Shown piece after piece: positions 8,673 to 24,378 of a stretch of 42,907 nt of DNA. The DNA comes from Candidatus Omnitrophota bacterium (GTDB lineage: Bacteria > Omnitrophota > Gorgyraeia > Duberdicusellales > Duberdicusellaceae). The notes under the pieces are model-generated. The model did not search any database and was not told the origin of the DNA. It saw nothing but the letters and a program-made list of their open reading frames with translations. The position numbers were made by a program, and so were the translations under genes. Where the stretch lies: contig JAGGSQ010000059.1 in the NCBI GenBank assembly GCA_021159015.1, positions 1-42,907 of the forward strand, read 5' to 3'. The stretch's first letter is position 1, and each line of letters starts with the position of its first letter.

Positions 8673-10775
8673 TTATTTAAAGAAACTATAAGCAACAATA
8701 AAACTGCTGAAAACAATGGAAACCATAGACATCAATTTAATCAATATGTTCAGCGAAGGTCCGGAGGTATCTTTGAAAGGGTCCCCTACCGTATCACCTA
8801 CAATAGCGGCCTTATGAGCATCTGAGCCTTTACCGCCTAAATTACCCTGCTCGATATACTTTTTGGCATTATCCCAGCTGCCACCGGAATTAGCCATCAT
8901 AATAGCTAAAACAAACCCTGAAGTCAACGAACCCACCAGCAACCCTGCTACTCCCTCAATTCCTAAGAGAATTCCTACTAATACAGGAACAATAATAGCA
9001 GAAAGAGCCGGTAGAATCATTTTTACCTGGGCAGCTTTCGTAGTTATCCTCACGCAACTGGAATAATCCGCCTTGGCCTTACCTTCCATAAGCCCCGGAA
9101 TCTCACGAAATTGCCGTCTTACTTCATCAATAATAAAGCTAGCTGTTTCTCCTACCGCCTTGAGTGAAAAAGAAGAGAATAAAAAAGGCATCATTCCTCC
9201 TAAAAAAAGCCCAATAATCAGGCGCGGATTAAGTAAAGACAAATCAAGATACACTCCTAAAGGTTTCCCTAACAAATCAACCCTTTCCCTGTATGCTACT
9301 ACCAATGCCAATGCGGTAAGAGCTGCCGAACCAATAGCAAATCCTTTGCCCGTAGCAGCAGTAGTATTACCTAAAGCATCTAACTTATCAGTTCTCTCCC
9401 TAACCTTCTCATCCAGTCCGGCCATCTCTGCATTTCCTCCCGCGTTATCGGCAACAGGACCGTAGGCATCAGAAGCCAAAGTAATCCCCAGAGTAGAAAG
9501 CATCCCTACCGCGGCAATACCCACTCCATAAAGACCTAAAGAGAAACTATGTGCCCCTCCTGAGAAATAAAAGCTGGACAAAATTGCCAAGCCGACGAAA
9601 ACTACCGGTAGAAGCGTAGAAAACATCCCCAGCGAAATTCCCCCGATAATTACGGTAGCAGGACCGGTAAGAGCGGTATGGGAAAGCCTGCGGGTAGGAG
9701 AGAAAGAATTAGAAGTAAAATATTCTGTAGACATCCCTAACAATATACCAGCCAGAAGCCCGGCAATAACTGACAACCATATGCCCAGAAACCCTCTCCC
9801 TAATACTTTAACTATTACGAAATAGGAAAGGATAACAATAAGTCCTGCGGTAAGATATACACCGCGGCGCAGGGCAAAAATCAAATCTTTATCCGACTCT
9901 TTTTTGGTGCGAACGCCAAAAAAACCCATTACGGAAGCCAAAAGGCCGGCCACCGCAATTAGCATAGGCACAATCACACCCTTAATTCCTAATCCTGCCG
10001 CCGCAGCCAACGCCATAGTAGCCACTATGGAATCTACGTATGACTCGTATAAATCAGCCCCCATTCCTGCTACGTCACCTACATTATCACCTACATTATC
10101 AGCAATTACCGCCGGATTGCGCGGGTCATCTTCAGGAATTCCCGCCTCTATTTTTCCTACCAAATCCGCACCCACATCTGCGGCTTTAGTAAAAATCCCT
10201 CCTCCCACTCTAGCAAAAAGGGCGTAGCTGGAAGCTCCCATACCAAAACAGAGCATCGTAGAAGTAATAGCATTCATTTTATCAAAACCCAAAGGCAAAG
10301 GGTGGGTAGAATAGTACCAATTCAATATGTAAAACCAGACTGCCAGGTCTAAAAGTCCCAAGCCTACAACCATAAGCCCCATCACCGAACCGGAAGAGAA
10401 AGCCACTCTCAGACCGGAATTAAGACTATGGGAGGCGGCCTGGGCGGTACGAGAAGAAGAATTAGTAGCAATCCACATTCCTATCCAGCCGCACAAAGCC
10501 GACCAAAATCCGCCGGTTAAGAAGGCAAAGGGGACAAAAATAACCAGGAATTTCTTATATACCATAAACAAAAGTATTAAAAATACTACTGCAAAAAATA
10601 TTCCTACTACTTTATATTGCTGCCTCAGATAACTCCTAGCTCCTTCGGAAACAAAGCCCGCAATTTCTCTCATTTTTTCATTACCAGCATCCTGGCGAAA
10701 GATATAAACAATCAATCCTGCGCTAAATAGTAGAGCCACAAAAGAACCCGCCGGGACCAGCCAAAGAAGACTCAT
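8673..10775 (-). CDS. hppA: Membrane-bound (cation-translocating) pyrophosphatase
   Basis: DVGADLVGKIEAGIPEDDPRNPAVIADNVGDNVGDVAGMGADLYESY; GNTTAATGKGFAIGSAALTALAL; IVGDTVGDPFKDTSGPSLNILIKLM. Confidence 0.96.
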   Translation of the reverse strand: MSLLWLVPAGSFVALLFSAGLIVYIFRQDAGNEKMREIAGFVSEGARSYLRQQYKVVGIFFAVVFLILLFMVYKKFLVIFVPFAFLTGGFWSALCGWIGMWIATNSSSRTAQAASHSLNSGLRVAFSSGSVMGLMVVGLGLLDLAVWFYILNWYYSTHPLPLGFDKMNAITSTMLCFGMGASSYALFARVGGGIFTKAADVGADLVGKIEAGIPEDDPRNPAVIADNVGDNVGDVAGMGADLYESYVDSIVATMALAAAAGLGIKGVIVPMLIAVAGLLASVMGFFGVRTKKESDKDLIFALRRGVYLTAGLIVILSYFVIVKVLGRGFLGIWLSVIAGLLAGILLGMSTEYFTSNSFSPTRRLSHTALTGPATVIIGGISLGMFSTLLPVVFVGLAILSSFYFSGGAHSFSLGLYGVGIAAVGMLSTLGITLASDAYGPVADNAGGNAEMAGLDEKVRERTDKLDALGNTTAATGKGFAIGSAALTALALVVAYRERVDLLGKPLGVYLDLSLLNPRLIIGLFLGGMMPFLFSSFSLKAVGETASFIIDEVRRQFREIPGLMEGKAKADYSSCVRITTKAAQVKMILPALSAIIVPVLVGILLGIEGVAGLLVGSLTSGFVLAIMMANSGGSWDNAKKYIEQGNLGGKGSDAHKAAIVGDTVGDPFKDTSGPSLNILIKLMSMVSIVFSSFIVAYSFFK

Positions 10776-10787
10776 ACCTCCTCCTCC

Positions 10788-12921
<2,134 letters not shown>

Positions 12922-12923
12922 TC

Positions 12924-14510
12924 TTACGGATTAATATCTATTGTCTTTAGAGAAAATATATCTTTATCTTTGAGGAGATTCTGAATATCCCGCTCGCTAA
13001 TCTTGCCGTCAACGTTAAGGACTATCACCGCATTCTTCCCTGGCACATCTCTAGTAACACTCATGGTAGCAATGTTTACACCTAAAGAAGCAATCAAAGT
13101 ACCAATCTTCCCTACTACGCCTGGTTTATCTGCATTATAAACTAAAATCATTTTACCACTCAGGGGGGTCTCAATATAAACATTATCGATCTTGACTAAA
13201 CGCGGGTCTTTATTAAAAAGAGTGCCTTCAATTGTCTTCTCTTCTTTATCACTTATAACTTTTGCCTCGATAGAATTAGTAAATTTATTATCTTGAGAAG
13301 ATTTCATCTGATTTATCTTTATTCCTCTCTCTCTGGCGATTTCTAAAGCATTCACGAAATTGATTCCTTCCTCTAAGCGAGGGCTCAGAACGCCTTTAAT
13401 AAAAGACATCGCTAAAACATCCAGCTTGAAATTAGTAATATCTCCTTTATAAGTAAGAACTATCTCTTTTATACCGCCGCTAATAATTTGAGAAAGAAAA
13501 CTACCCATTTTTTCTGCTAAATTAAAATAAGGATTGAGAATACGGTAGGCCTGTTCGTCAAGGCGAACAAAATTCACAGCATTTCTCATACCTCGTCCTA
13601 ATAAGGCATCTGTTACACAATGAGCAATTTCAATCGCTACATTTATTTGCGCTTCCGTAGTCGAAGCTCCTAAATGCGGCGTAACTATAATATTATCCAA
13701 TCCGAGAAGAGGGCTATCTAAGGGGGGCTCCTGCTTAAAAACATCCAACGCCGCCGCCGCCTTTTTGTTTTCAGTAAGGAATTTACACAATGCTTCCTCA
13801 TTAATTATTCCTCCTCTGGCGCAATTAACAATCCTTACTTTTGGTTTAAGGAGCTTCAACTCTTCTTCGCCAATCATATTTTCTGTCTCTTTAGTGAGAG
13901 GAGTATGAATGGTAATAAAATCTGATTCTTTAAGTAAATCTGCTAATTCCTTCAGCTTTACCCCCATCTTCTCTGCTGCCTCTTGAGAAATAAAAGGGTC
14001 GTATCCCAATACTTCCATACCAAAGGCTAAAGCTCTCTTTATTACTTCCCGGCCAATCCTCCCTAATCCGATTACACCGAGTTTTTTCCCATACAGTTCT
14101 AATCCTTTAAATTTGGAGCGCTCCCATTGACGGCTGGTGAGAGAATTATGAGCTTGAGGTATATTGCGACAAAGAGAAAGTAAAAGAGCCAAAGTATGTT
14201 CGGCGGCTGAAATTGTATTCCCCGAAGGAGCATTCATAACAATAATTCCCCGCCGCGTAGCCGCTTCAATATCTACATTGTCCAGTCCTACGCCAGCCCG
14301 CCCGATAACCTTAAGTTTCTTAGCCTTCTCTATAACTTCAGCGCCCAGCTTAGTAGCACTACGAATAACAATGGCATCATAGTCTCCAATTATCTCTTTC
14401 AGCTGCTGAGGTTGAAGGGAAGTTTTCACATCAACCTCAAACTCTTTTTCTTTCTTTAAAATATCTATACCTTCCTCTGCTAATTTATCGCTAATTAGAA
14501 TTCTGTACAC
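12924..14510 (-). CDS. serA: D-3-phosphoglycerate dehydrogenase
   Basis: LKVIGRAGVGLDNVDIEAATRRGIIVMNAPSGNTISAAEHT; LGVIGLGRIGREV; C-terminal ASB and ACT domains (ADKPGVVGKIGTLIASLGVNIATMSV). Confidence 0.96.
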   Translation of the reverse strand: MYRILISDKLAEEGIDILKKEKEFEVDVKTSLQPQQLKEIIGDYDAIVIRSATKLGAEVIEKAKKLKVIGRAGVGLDNVDIEAATRRGIIVMNAPSGNTISAAEHTLALLLSLCRNIPQAHNSLTSRQWERSKFKGLELYGKKLGVIGLGRIGREVIKRALAFGMEVLGYDPFISQEAAEKMGVKLKELADLLKESDFITIHTPLTKETENMIGEEELKLLKPKVRIVNCARGGIINEEALCKFLTENKKAAAALDVFKQEPPLDSPLLGLDNIIVTPHLGASTTEAQINVAIEIAHCVTDALLGRGMRNAVNFVRLDEQAYRILNPYFNLAEKMGSFLSQIISGGIKEIVLTYKGDITNFKLDVLAMSFIKGVLSPRLEEGINFVNALEIARERGIKINQMKSSQDNKFTNSIEAKVISDKEEKTIEGTLFNKDPRLVKIDNVYIETPLSGKMILVYNADKPGVVGKIGTLIASLGVNIATMSVTRDVPGKNAVIVLNVDGKISERDIQNLLKDKDIFSLKTIDINP

Positions 14511-15633
14511 AATAAGCCTCCTGAAAAGTTTTTAAAGACTTTCCTCTTTCTATATTTTTTCCTAAGCTCTGCACTACTTCTTCCAATGCTGCCAGACACG
14601 TTAAAACATCGGAAGCATTAATATATCCCATATGTGCTATTCTAATAATTTTCCCCTTCAATTCCGCCTGCCCTCCTGCAATAGTAATGCCAAAATCGGA
14701 AGCCATCTTTTTGATAATCAAACTTGCATCCATAGACTTGACCTCCCCGGCAGTCACGCTGGCGGAAGGAGAACGTGAGAATATCCCAAAACCTAAAGTT
14801 TCTAAAGCTCTTCTTAAAGCCTCCCCTATACGAGAGAAATCTTCCCATCTTTTTTCAATACCTTCATTCTTTATTAATTTTAACGCCTCTCTCAAAGCTA
14901 TAACTAAACTCACAGAGGCAGTATAAGGGGTATCATCTTTAGCATAAGACTTCAGGGCTTTTTTTAAATCGAAATAATAATGAGGAAAGTTAGAGGTTTC
15001 TAATGCCGCTTGGGCTTTAGGGCTAAGCGAAATAAAGGAAAGCCCCGGCGGTAACATCAAACCTTTCTGAGAACCAGCCACCACTACATCTACTCCCCAT
15101 TCATCTGTTTTCAATACATCTGAACCCAGACCACTAATAGCATCTACAATTAAAAGGATATCTCTCTGCCGACAAACTTTAGCCGTAGCTTCTATATCAT
15201 AAACTGTAGCCGTGGATGTCTCACACAAGGTAGTAAAAACAGCCTTAATATCGGAATGTTTATCAAGAAGATTTTCTAATTCTATTACAGAGGGGCTGCT
15301 ACCCCACTCTATTTCCCAGCTTACTACATTTAAACTATAACTCTGGCAAATTTCCTGCCAGCGCTGCCCAAATTTACCTCCCACTACCACCAGTATTTTA
15401 TCATTACGTGAAAGAAGATTTGCTACCGCTGCTTCCATCGCTCCTGTACCGGAGGAAGAAAGAACTAGAACGGGATTCTGTGTTTGAAATACATATTTCA
15501 AACCAGAATGCACCTCCTTTAAAATAGAGCGAAACTCAGCCGTACGATGATGAATTATATCTTTGCTTAACGCCTGCTTTACCTCCGGTGCTAAAGGAGA
15601 AGGACCCGGTGTCATTAAAAAAGGATGCTTCAT
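14491..15633 (-). CDS. Class V aminotransferase (alanine-glyoxylate / serine-pyruvate type; possible phosphoserine aminotransferase substitute)
   Basis: LMTPGPSPLAPEVKQAL...HHRTAEF; VVDAISGLGSD; VAGSQKGLMLPPGLSF. Start moved from 15696 to ATG 15633 (MKHPFLMTPGP) preceded by AAAGGGGC. Confidence 0.88.
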   Translation of the reverse strand: MKHPFLMTPGPSPLAPEVKQALSKDIIHHRTAEFRSILKEVHSGLKYVFQTQNPVLVLSSSGTGAMEAAVANLLSRNDKILVVVGGKFGQRWQEICQSYSLNVVSWEIEWGSSPSVIELENLLDKHSDIKAVFTTLCETSTATVYDIEATAKVCRQRDILLIVDAISGLGSDVLKTDEWGVDVVVAGSQKGLMLPPGLSFISLSPKAQAALETSNFPHYYFDLKKALKSYAKDDTPYTASVSLVIALREALKLIKNEGIEKRWEDFSRIGEALRRALETLGFGIFSRSPSASVTAGEVKSMDASLIIKKMASDFGITIAGGQAELKGKIIRIAHMGYINASDVLTCLAALEEVVQSLGKNIERGKSLKTFQEAYCVQNSN

Positions 15634-15655
15634 TTTGCCCCTTTCTTTGATTAAG

Positions 15656-16276
15656 TTAATTGGACTGTTTCTTATCTTTTTTCTGCGATGTATCAATTAC
15701 CGCATCAACGATGCCATAGTCTCTGGCCTCGTGTGCACTCATAAAATAATCTCGTTCGGTATCTTCTTTAATTTCCTCTAACACTTTACCGGTATGGAAA
15801 GAAAGAATCTCATTTACTTTCTCTCTTAATCTCAATATTTCTTTTGTCTGGATAGATATGTCTTCCGCTGTCCCTTGTACTCCTCCCCACGGCTGATGAA
15901 TCATAATGCGGGAATTAGGTAAAGCGAACCTTTTCCCTTTAGTTCCCGCTGCCAAAAGTAAAGCCCCCATACTCGCTGCCTGCCCTATGCAGTAAGTACA
16001 GATATCCGGCTTAACAAACTGTACTGTATCGTAGATAGCAAGACCAGCCGTAATAGAACCACCAGGAGAGTTAATATAAATGTTTATATCTTTACTGACA
16101 TCCTCCATTTGGAGAAAAAGAATCTGAGCAATAACCAGATTGGCAATTACATCGTCTATAGGTGTACCAATAAAAATAATACGGTCTTTCAAAAGACGAG
16201 AATATATATCGTAAGCTCGCTCTGTCTTCTGAGTTTGTTCAATAACAATAGGAACATAGGCCTGGTTATTCATCAT
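15656..16276 (-). CDS. clpP: ATP-dependent Clp protease proteolytic subunit
   Basis: [72 protein letters not shown]. Confidence 0.97.
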   Translation of the reverse strand: MMNNQAYVPIVIEQTQKTERAYDIYSRLLKDRIIFIGTPIDDVIANLVIAQILFLQMEDVSKDINIYINSPGGSITAGLAIYDTVQFVKPDICTYCIGQAASMGALLLAAGTKGKRFALPNSRIMIHQPWGGVQGTAEDISIQTKEILRLREKVNEILSFHTGKVLEEIKEDTERDYFMSAHEARDYGIVDAVIDTSQKKDKKQSN

Positions 16277-16287
16277 AATCCTCCTAT

Positions 16288-17187
16288 TTATTTCTTTAAC
16301 AAAATGCTCAACAGATAACTCATTACTGTTTCGTAAATATTATCTTCACTAAACTTAAGATTCTCCTTTCTGGCAATTGCCTCCAGAATATAATAGAGTT
16401 TAACATTTTTTCTGGCCATCTCAAGACTTTTATTTTGAATGTCATCTTCGTATTTCTTTATATCTTCTTCACTCACTCTCCTCTGGCGCAGAGAATTTAT
16501 CTCAGAATTTACCAAAGCTTTTTTCTGCCGCTCAATTAAAGCCTGAGGCAGATTGACGTTTACTTTTTCCAGAAGAGCCCTGACAATAGTATCTTCCATC
16601 TCGCGTTTTCTCTGGATAGTCTTGTTGATATATAACTCCGCGCCTACCGCTTCTCTAAATTCTTCTTCATTAGCATAGCCGGACCAGGAAAATACCATAT
16701 TATCCGTAATTTCTCCTTCCGGCTTCATAATCACTCCTGCGATTCTCTTCTTTATACTTTTTATAACTTGAGCTATCTCCTCATCTCTTACTTCTAAGCT
16801 TCTCACCGACAACTTTATATTCTTATATACCTCCTCTTCTATCTCTAATTGGGGTTCAATCTCAAACTCAGCTGTGAAACTAATTCCTCCTCCTTCGTAG
16901 CGAACATCTTTAATTGTAGGCAGAGATACCGGTTTGAGCCCGTAGGAAGAAAGTCCTTCTTCATAATAGAAAGGGATAGCTTCTTTTATTATCTCCTCTC
17001 TAACTAAATCCGGATGCCGCTTCTCCACTATATCTGCAGGAGCCTGCCCCTCACGGAAGCCGGGAATTTTCACTTGCTTCTTCAATCTTTCCACCACACG
17101 CTCTTTAATCTGCTTGAGATTGTCTGCCTCTACTGCTATTCTGAGGCGGCGTTTAAGCCCGTTTAACTTTTCTAATTTTTTTTCCAT
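16288..17187 (-). CDS. tig: Trigger factor, compact form without recognizable PPIase (FKBP) domain
   Basis: [39 protein letters not shown] ribosome-binding domain and helical C-terminal domain. Start set to ATG 17187 (MEKKLEK) after AAAGGAGAGG. Confidence 0.88.
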   Translation of the reverse strand: MEKKLEKLNGLKRRLRIAVEADNLKQIKERVVERLKKQVKIPGFREGQAPADIVEKRHPDLVREEIIKEAIPFYYEEGLSSYGLKPVSLPTIKDVRYEGGGISFTAEFEIEPQLEIEEEVYKNIKLSVRSLEVRDEEIAQVIKSIKKRIAGVIMKPEGEITDNMVFSWSGYANEEEFREAVGAELYINKTIQRKREMEDTIVRALLEKVNVNLPQALIERQKKALVNSEINSLRQRRVSEEDIKKYEDDIQNKSLEMARKNVKLYYILEAIARKENLKFSEDNIYETVMSYLLSILLKK

Positions 17188-17207
17188 TTCCTCTCCTTTA
17201 CGCCACA

Positions 17208-17930
17208 TCACATTCTAAAGTTTTCCCCCAAATATATCTCCCGGGCTCGCGAATCATTTATCAACTCCTGAGAATTACCAGCAAGAATAATCTTTCCTTC
17301 TGATATTAAATAAGCCCGGTCCGTTACCGAGAGCATATCTCGCACATTGTGATCGGTAACTAAAATTCCGATTCCTTTTTCTCGTAGTTCTTTTATTATA
17401 GCCTGAGCTTCGTTAATTACAATAGGGTCTATGCCAGAAAAGGGTTCATCCAGAAGAATGAAAGAAGGATTCTTAACCAGAGCTCTGGTTATTTCTAATC
17501 TCCTTTTTTCGCCCCCTGAGAGCATATAAGCATAGCTCTTACGCAAATGGGATATTTTAAGTTCTTCCAGAAGTTTTTCCAAACGTTTTTTTCGCTGGCG
17601 GGGAGAAAGAGGCATAGTTTCCAATACACCCATAATATTTTCTTCTACCGTAAGACGATTAAAGACAGAAGGTTCTTGAGAAAGATAGCCAATGCCGTAT
17701 TGGCTGCGTAGATGTACAGGCAAATTAGTAATATCCTGATTATCAAAAAGTATCTTCCCTTCATCAGGAGCTGCTATTCCTACAATCATATAGAAAGTAG
17801 TAGTTTTACCGGCACCATTGGGTCCCAACAACCCCACCACTTCTCCTCTTTTTACCACTAAATCTACACCGTTAACTACCCAACGGCCTCCGTAGGATTT
17901 TTTAAGTCCCTCTACTTCTAAAATCTTCAT
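17208..17930 (-). CDS. lptB: LPS export ABC transporter ATP-binding protein
   Basis: LLGPNGAGKTTTFYMIVG Walker A; GIGYLSQEPSVFNRLTVEENI; LSGGEKRRLEITRAL; ILLDEPFSGIDP; TDHNVRDML. Confidence 0.96.
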   Translation of the reverse strand: MKILEVEGLKKSYGGRWVVNGVDLVVKRGEVVGLLGPNGAGKTTTFYMIVGIAAPDEGKILFDNQDITNLPVHLRSQYGIGYLSQEPSVFNRLTVEENIMGVLETMPLSPRQRKKRLEKLLEELKISHLRKSYAYMLSGGEKRRLEITRALVKNPSFILLDEPFSGIDPIVINEAQAIIKELREKGIGILVTDHNVRDMLSVTDRAYLISEGKIILAGNSQELINDSRAREIYLGENFRM

Positions 17931-17932
17931 AT

Positions 17933-18652
17933 TTATCTTACGGGCAATTTTGATTCTTTAGGAAAAACCACTAAGCGCGGCGAACCCTCCAGTACCACCC
18001 GCCTGGTTTGAGCAAAGTAAGTGGCTTTCTGAGAAAAAGAAGTGTTCTCGCCGCGGATAATACGCACATTCCCTTCCGCTACTATCTTAATTAGCTTCTT
18101 GTCTTTGGCGTCAAAATACATAGTAGCTTTATCCGAAAAAAGCTGAGATTCTTTCTGGTTAACCTTCACATTATTATAAAAAACAGCCCTCCCCTTTTCA
18201 TAATCTATTTCTAACGGTCCATCGCAGGTAACCATCACGTAATCTCTCCTTTTCTTATCTTCCTTTATAGTGACAACAACGTTTTTCTCCAGGGAAGCTT
18301 TCTTAAGGACAGTACTGGCCTCAAAACCTTTACCGGTAATCTCCAGGTCTTTGTCTTTCTTAAGATTAACTGTATTATTAGTATGAATCAAGTTTTTCTT
18401 TTTATCCCAAACTAAAAAGTCGGTATCAAGAGAAAGCCCTTTTTCTGTTTCAATCTTCACATTGTTTTTCATCTCAATCCTGCCATCTTTAAACTTAGCT
18501 TTCTTAGACTGAAATTTAACCTTGCCGTCTTTGCTGTAAGCAACTCCTTTTATCCCTTCATTTTCTATCTCGTTAGCAGCAACATAAGAGAAAAACATAA
18601 CATTTATAACTAACAAAAATACGCCTACCCACTCTATTTTAACCTGCCTCAT
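17933..18652 (-). CDS. LPS transport periplasmic protein, LptC-like plus LptA/OstA-like domains
   Basis: N-terminal TM/signal; LSLDTDFLVWDKKKNLIHTNNTVNLKKDKDLEITGKGFEA (LptC-like); GPLEIDYEKGRAVFYNNVKV...ADKATMYF-type...KIVAEGNVRIIRG (LptA-like). Adjacent to lptB. Confidence 0.75.
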   Translation of the reverse strand: MRQVKIEWVGVFLLVINVMFFSYVAANEIENEGIKGVAYSKDGKVKFQSKKAKFKDGRIEMKNNVKIETEKGLSLDTDFLVWDKKKNLIHTNNTVNLKKDKDLEITGKGFEASTVLKKASLEKNVVVTIKEDKKRRDYVMVTCDGPLEIDYEKGRAVFYNNVKVNQKESQLFSDKATMYFDAKDKKLIKIVAEGNVRIIRGENTSFSQKATYFAQTRRVVLEGSPRLVVFPKESKLPVR

Positions 18653-18673
18653 TCTATCTATAAGAAAGTTATT

Positions 18674-19192
18674 TCATCCAGAATAAGCAAAAGGATGCCA
18701 GAGATCTTTGGCCTTGAGAATTATCTCTACTACTTCTCTTACTGCTCCTTCGCCTCCCCTATTACGAGTTGTATAGTCACAAACTTCTTTTAATTCTCTT
18801 ACGGCATCTCCTACGGCTACGGAAAATCCCACCTGTTCTGCCACTTTAATATCAATAATATCATCACCTACAAAACATATTTCGCGGGGCAGGATTTTAT
18901 AGTGCCGTAGTATCTTGCGAAATTCTTTTTCCTTGGGGAAACCAGAAAAAATCTTCTTAATACCCATCTCCCGTGCCCGGAATTTTAGAAGACGCGATTT
19001 CCTGGCCGTCAGAATTACTGTCTCAATGCCGCTCCTTCTTAAAAGATATACACCCAATCCATCCTTTACGTTAAATATCTTTATCTGCCTGCCCCGGTCA
19101 TCATAAATTATCTCACCCCTGGTCAGAACCCCATCAACATCCAGCACCAGAAGTCTTATATTTTTTGCCTTCTCAATGGTCTCTCTATCCAT
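18674..19192 (-). CDS. kdsC: 3-deoxy-D-manno-octulosonate 8-phosphate phosphatase (KdsC-type)
   Basis: IRLLVLDVDGVLTRGEIIYDDRG HAD motif; FVGDDIIDIKVAEQVGFSVAVGDA. Confidence 0.93.
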   Translation of the reverse strand: MDRETIEKAKNIRLLVLDVDGVLTRGEIIYDDRGRQIKIFNVKDGLGVYLLRRSGIETVILTARKSRLLKFRAREMGIKKIFSGFPKEKEFRKILRHYKILPREICFVGDDIIDIKVAEQVGFSVAVGDAVRELKEVCDYTTRNRGGEGAVREVVEIILKAKDLWHPFAYSG

Positions 19193-19195
19193 ACT

Positions 19196-20196
19196 CTACA
19201 CTATGCCTGCCTTTAACAAATCCTGTACGTCCAAAAGTCCTACCACTTTTCCTTTCTTATCGATTACCGGCACTTCATCTATACGATGTTGCTGAAGAAT
19301 ACGCATTGCTTCTTCCGCTAACATATAGTCCCCTACCGCAATAGGATTCTTAGTCATAACTTTTTCTACCTTTAACGACAAAATATCAGGCGTTTTTTCC
19401 AAATGCCGCCGCAAATCACCATCAGTAAAAATCCCTGCTAAATGCTGCTTCTTATCGACAATTACTGCTGCTCCTGCCCGTGCCTGAGTAATAAGTAAAA
19501 GCACTTCTGAGACTTTTTTGTCTTCAGAAACTAAAGGGTTGCGTTTCCCTTTCCGCATTACATCTGACACTTTCAGAATAAGTTTTCTCCCCAAACTTCC
19601 CTGAGGATGAAAAAGGGCAAAATCTTTCTCCCTAAACCCTTTAACTCGCTGCAGACATATAGCCAGACTATCAGACAAAACTAGCATTACGGTAGTAGAA
19701 GTGGTGGGAGCCAGACCTAAAGCACACGCTTCGCGCTCAATCTCGGCATTAAGAAATATATCGGCATATTGGGCCAGAAAAGATTTTCTTTCTCCACAAA
19801 TGGCTATAATTTCAGAGCCAATCTTCTTTAAGAAAGGCAAAAGGGCTTTGATTTCGTCCGTCTCGCCGCTATAAGAAAAAACTACGGCAACATCTTCTGA
19901 ACTAACTCTTCCTAAATCGCCATGCACCGCTTCCGCCGGATGTAGCCAAATGCTGGGAGTGCCGGTAGAGGAAAGGGTAGCAGAAAACTTCTGAGCAATT
20001 ATACCTGCTTTACCCATACCAGTAGAAACAACCTTACCCTTAGATTTTGCAACCAACTCTACGGCCCGAACAAACTCGTCTCTTATTCTTACTTTCAGTT
20101 CCAGGGCAGCTTTAGCTTCAATATCAATTGCTTCCTTCGCCCATTTTATAATTTCCTCTTTTTTGTATTTGGGTATTTTCTTAATTCCTCTTCTCA

Positions 20197-20197
<1 letters not shown>
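19196..20197 (-). CDS. kdsD: Arabinose-5-phosphate isomerase with CBS domains
   Basis: VVSTGMGKAGIIAQKFSATLSSTGTPSIWLHPAEAVHGDLG; tandem CBS domains. Start corrected to ATG 20197, overlapping the kdsA stop by 1 nt. Confidence 0.94.
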
Positions 20198-23321
<3,124 letters not shown>

Positions 23322-23325
<4 letters not shown>

Positions 23326-24326
23326 GCGGTCAATAAACTCTTAATTCTTTCTTTAATCTCACCCAATCCAGCCACGCCAACTCCTAGTTTCTCTACCACT
23401 ATACCTGCCGCCACATTGGCAATAAAAGCCGCCTCCGCATAGCTGCTACCAACGGCCAAAGAAGCCGTAAGCACCGCAATTACCGTATCGCCTGCACCCG
23501 AGACATCATATACTTCTTTGGCCAGAGTAGGAAGCTGTAAAGGTTCCTTCTCGTGCTCGAAAATTCTCATACCTTCATTGCCCATAGTAACAACTAACGC
23601 CTCGGGTTTCAGTGTACTCAAGATTGACTCTCCAATTAAATCTATGTCTCTATGACTTCTCACCTTTATTCCTGTAGCAGAAGCTGCCTCTTTTAAGTTG
23701 GGCGTAAGAACATTAACCCCACGGTAATAATCAAAATGCTCCTCTTTGGGATCAACCGTAATAATTTTACCCTTTTTCTTAGTCATCCCTACTAAATCAT
23801 CTAAAAGCTGGGGATTAATTACACCTTTGCCGTAATCCTCAATAATTAAAGCATCAAAATACTCAAGCCTTTCTTTAATCAACTTCATTAATCTCCTGTT
23901 TAGGTTGAAATCAAGAAATTCCTCTGACTCCCAGTCTATCCTTACTACCTGCTGGTGAGAAGCTACGACGCGAGTTTTCAAGGTGGTAGGACGCTGAGAT
24001 TGCTTTAGTATTAGGGCGTTATCTATATGAACTTCCTCTAAAAGTCTCTCTATTCTTTGTCCGGGAAAATCTTTGCCTATCACTCCTCCTACACTGGCTT
24101 TTGCCCCTAAAGAAACCAGATTGTGCGCTACATTACAAGCACCCCCTAACAAATACTCCTCGCGCATAGCTTTCACTACGGGGACAGGCGCCTCAGGAGA
24201 AAGCCTTTCGGCTTCGCCCCAAATATAGTGGTCAAGAATCAGATCGCCCACTATTAAGATTTTTACTCTAGGGAGGCGGCTAAGAATTCTTCCTACGCTT
24301 GATTTGTTTATTTTCTCTCTGAACAT
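23322..24326 (-). CDS. D-glycero-beta-D-manno-heptose-7-phosphate kinase (RfaE1/HldE kinase domain only)
   Basis: PfkB-family: VGDLILDHYIWGEAERLSPEAPVPVV; GGACNVAHNL; DVSGAGDTVIAVLTASLA. No adenylyltransferase domain. Confidence 0.9.
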
Positions 24327-24344
24327 CGGATTGAAACTTTAGTA

Positions 24345-24372
24345 ATTTTATCACAAAAAAAAATCTTGGCAA
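24345..24372 (-). promoter_or_regulatory. Candidate sigma70-type promoter upstream of the heptose kinase gene
   Basis: Minus strand TTGCCA-16 nt-TAAAAT ending about 20 nt before the ATG at 24326. Confidence 0.4.
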
Positions 24373-24378
24373 ACCAAT

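Noticed and set aside
14642-14848. Minus-strand 68-aa ORF inside the aminotransferase gene
   Set aside because: Out-of-frame overlap with a confidently identified enzyme; same applies to 37255..37440 inside aspA and 27893..28081 inside the Trx-like gene.
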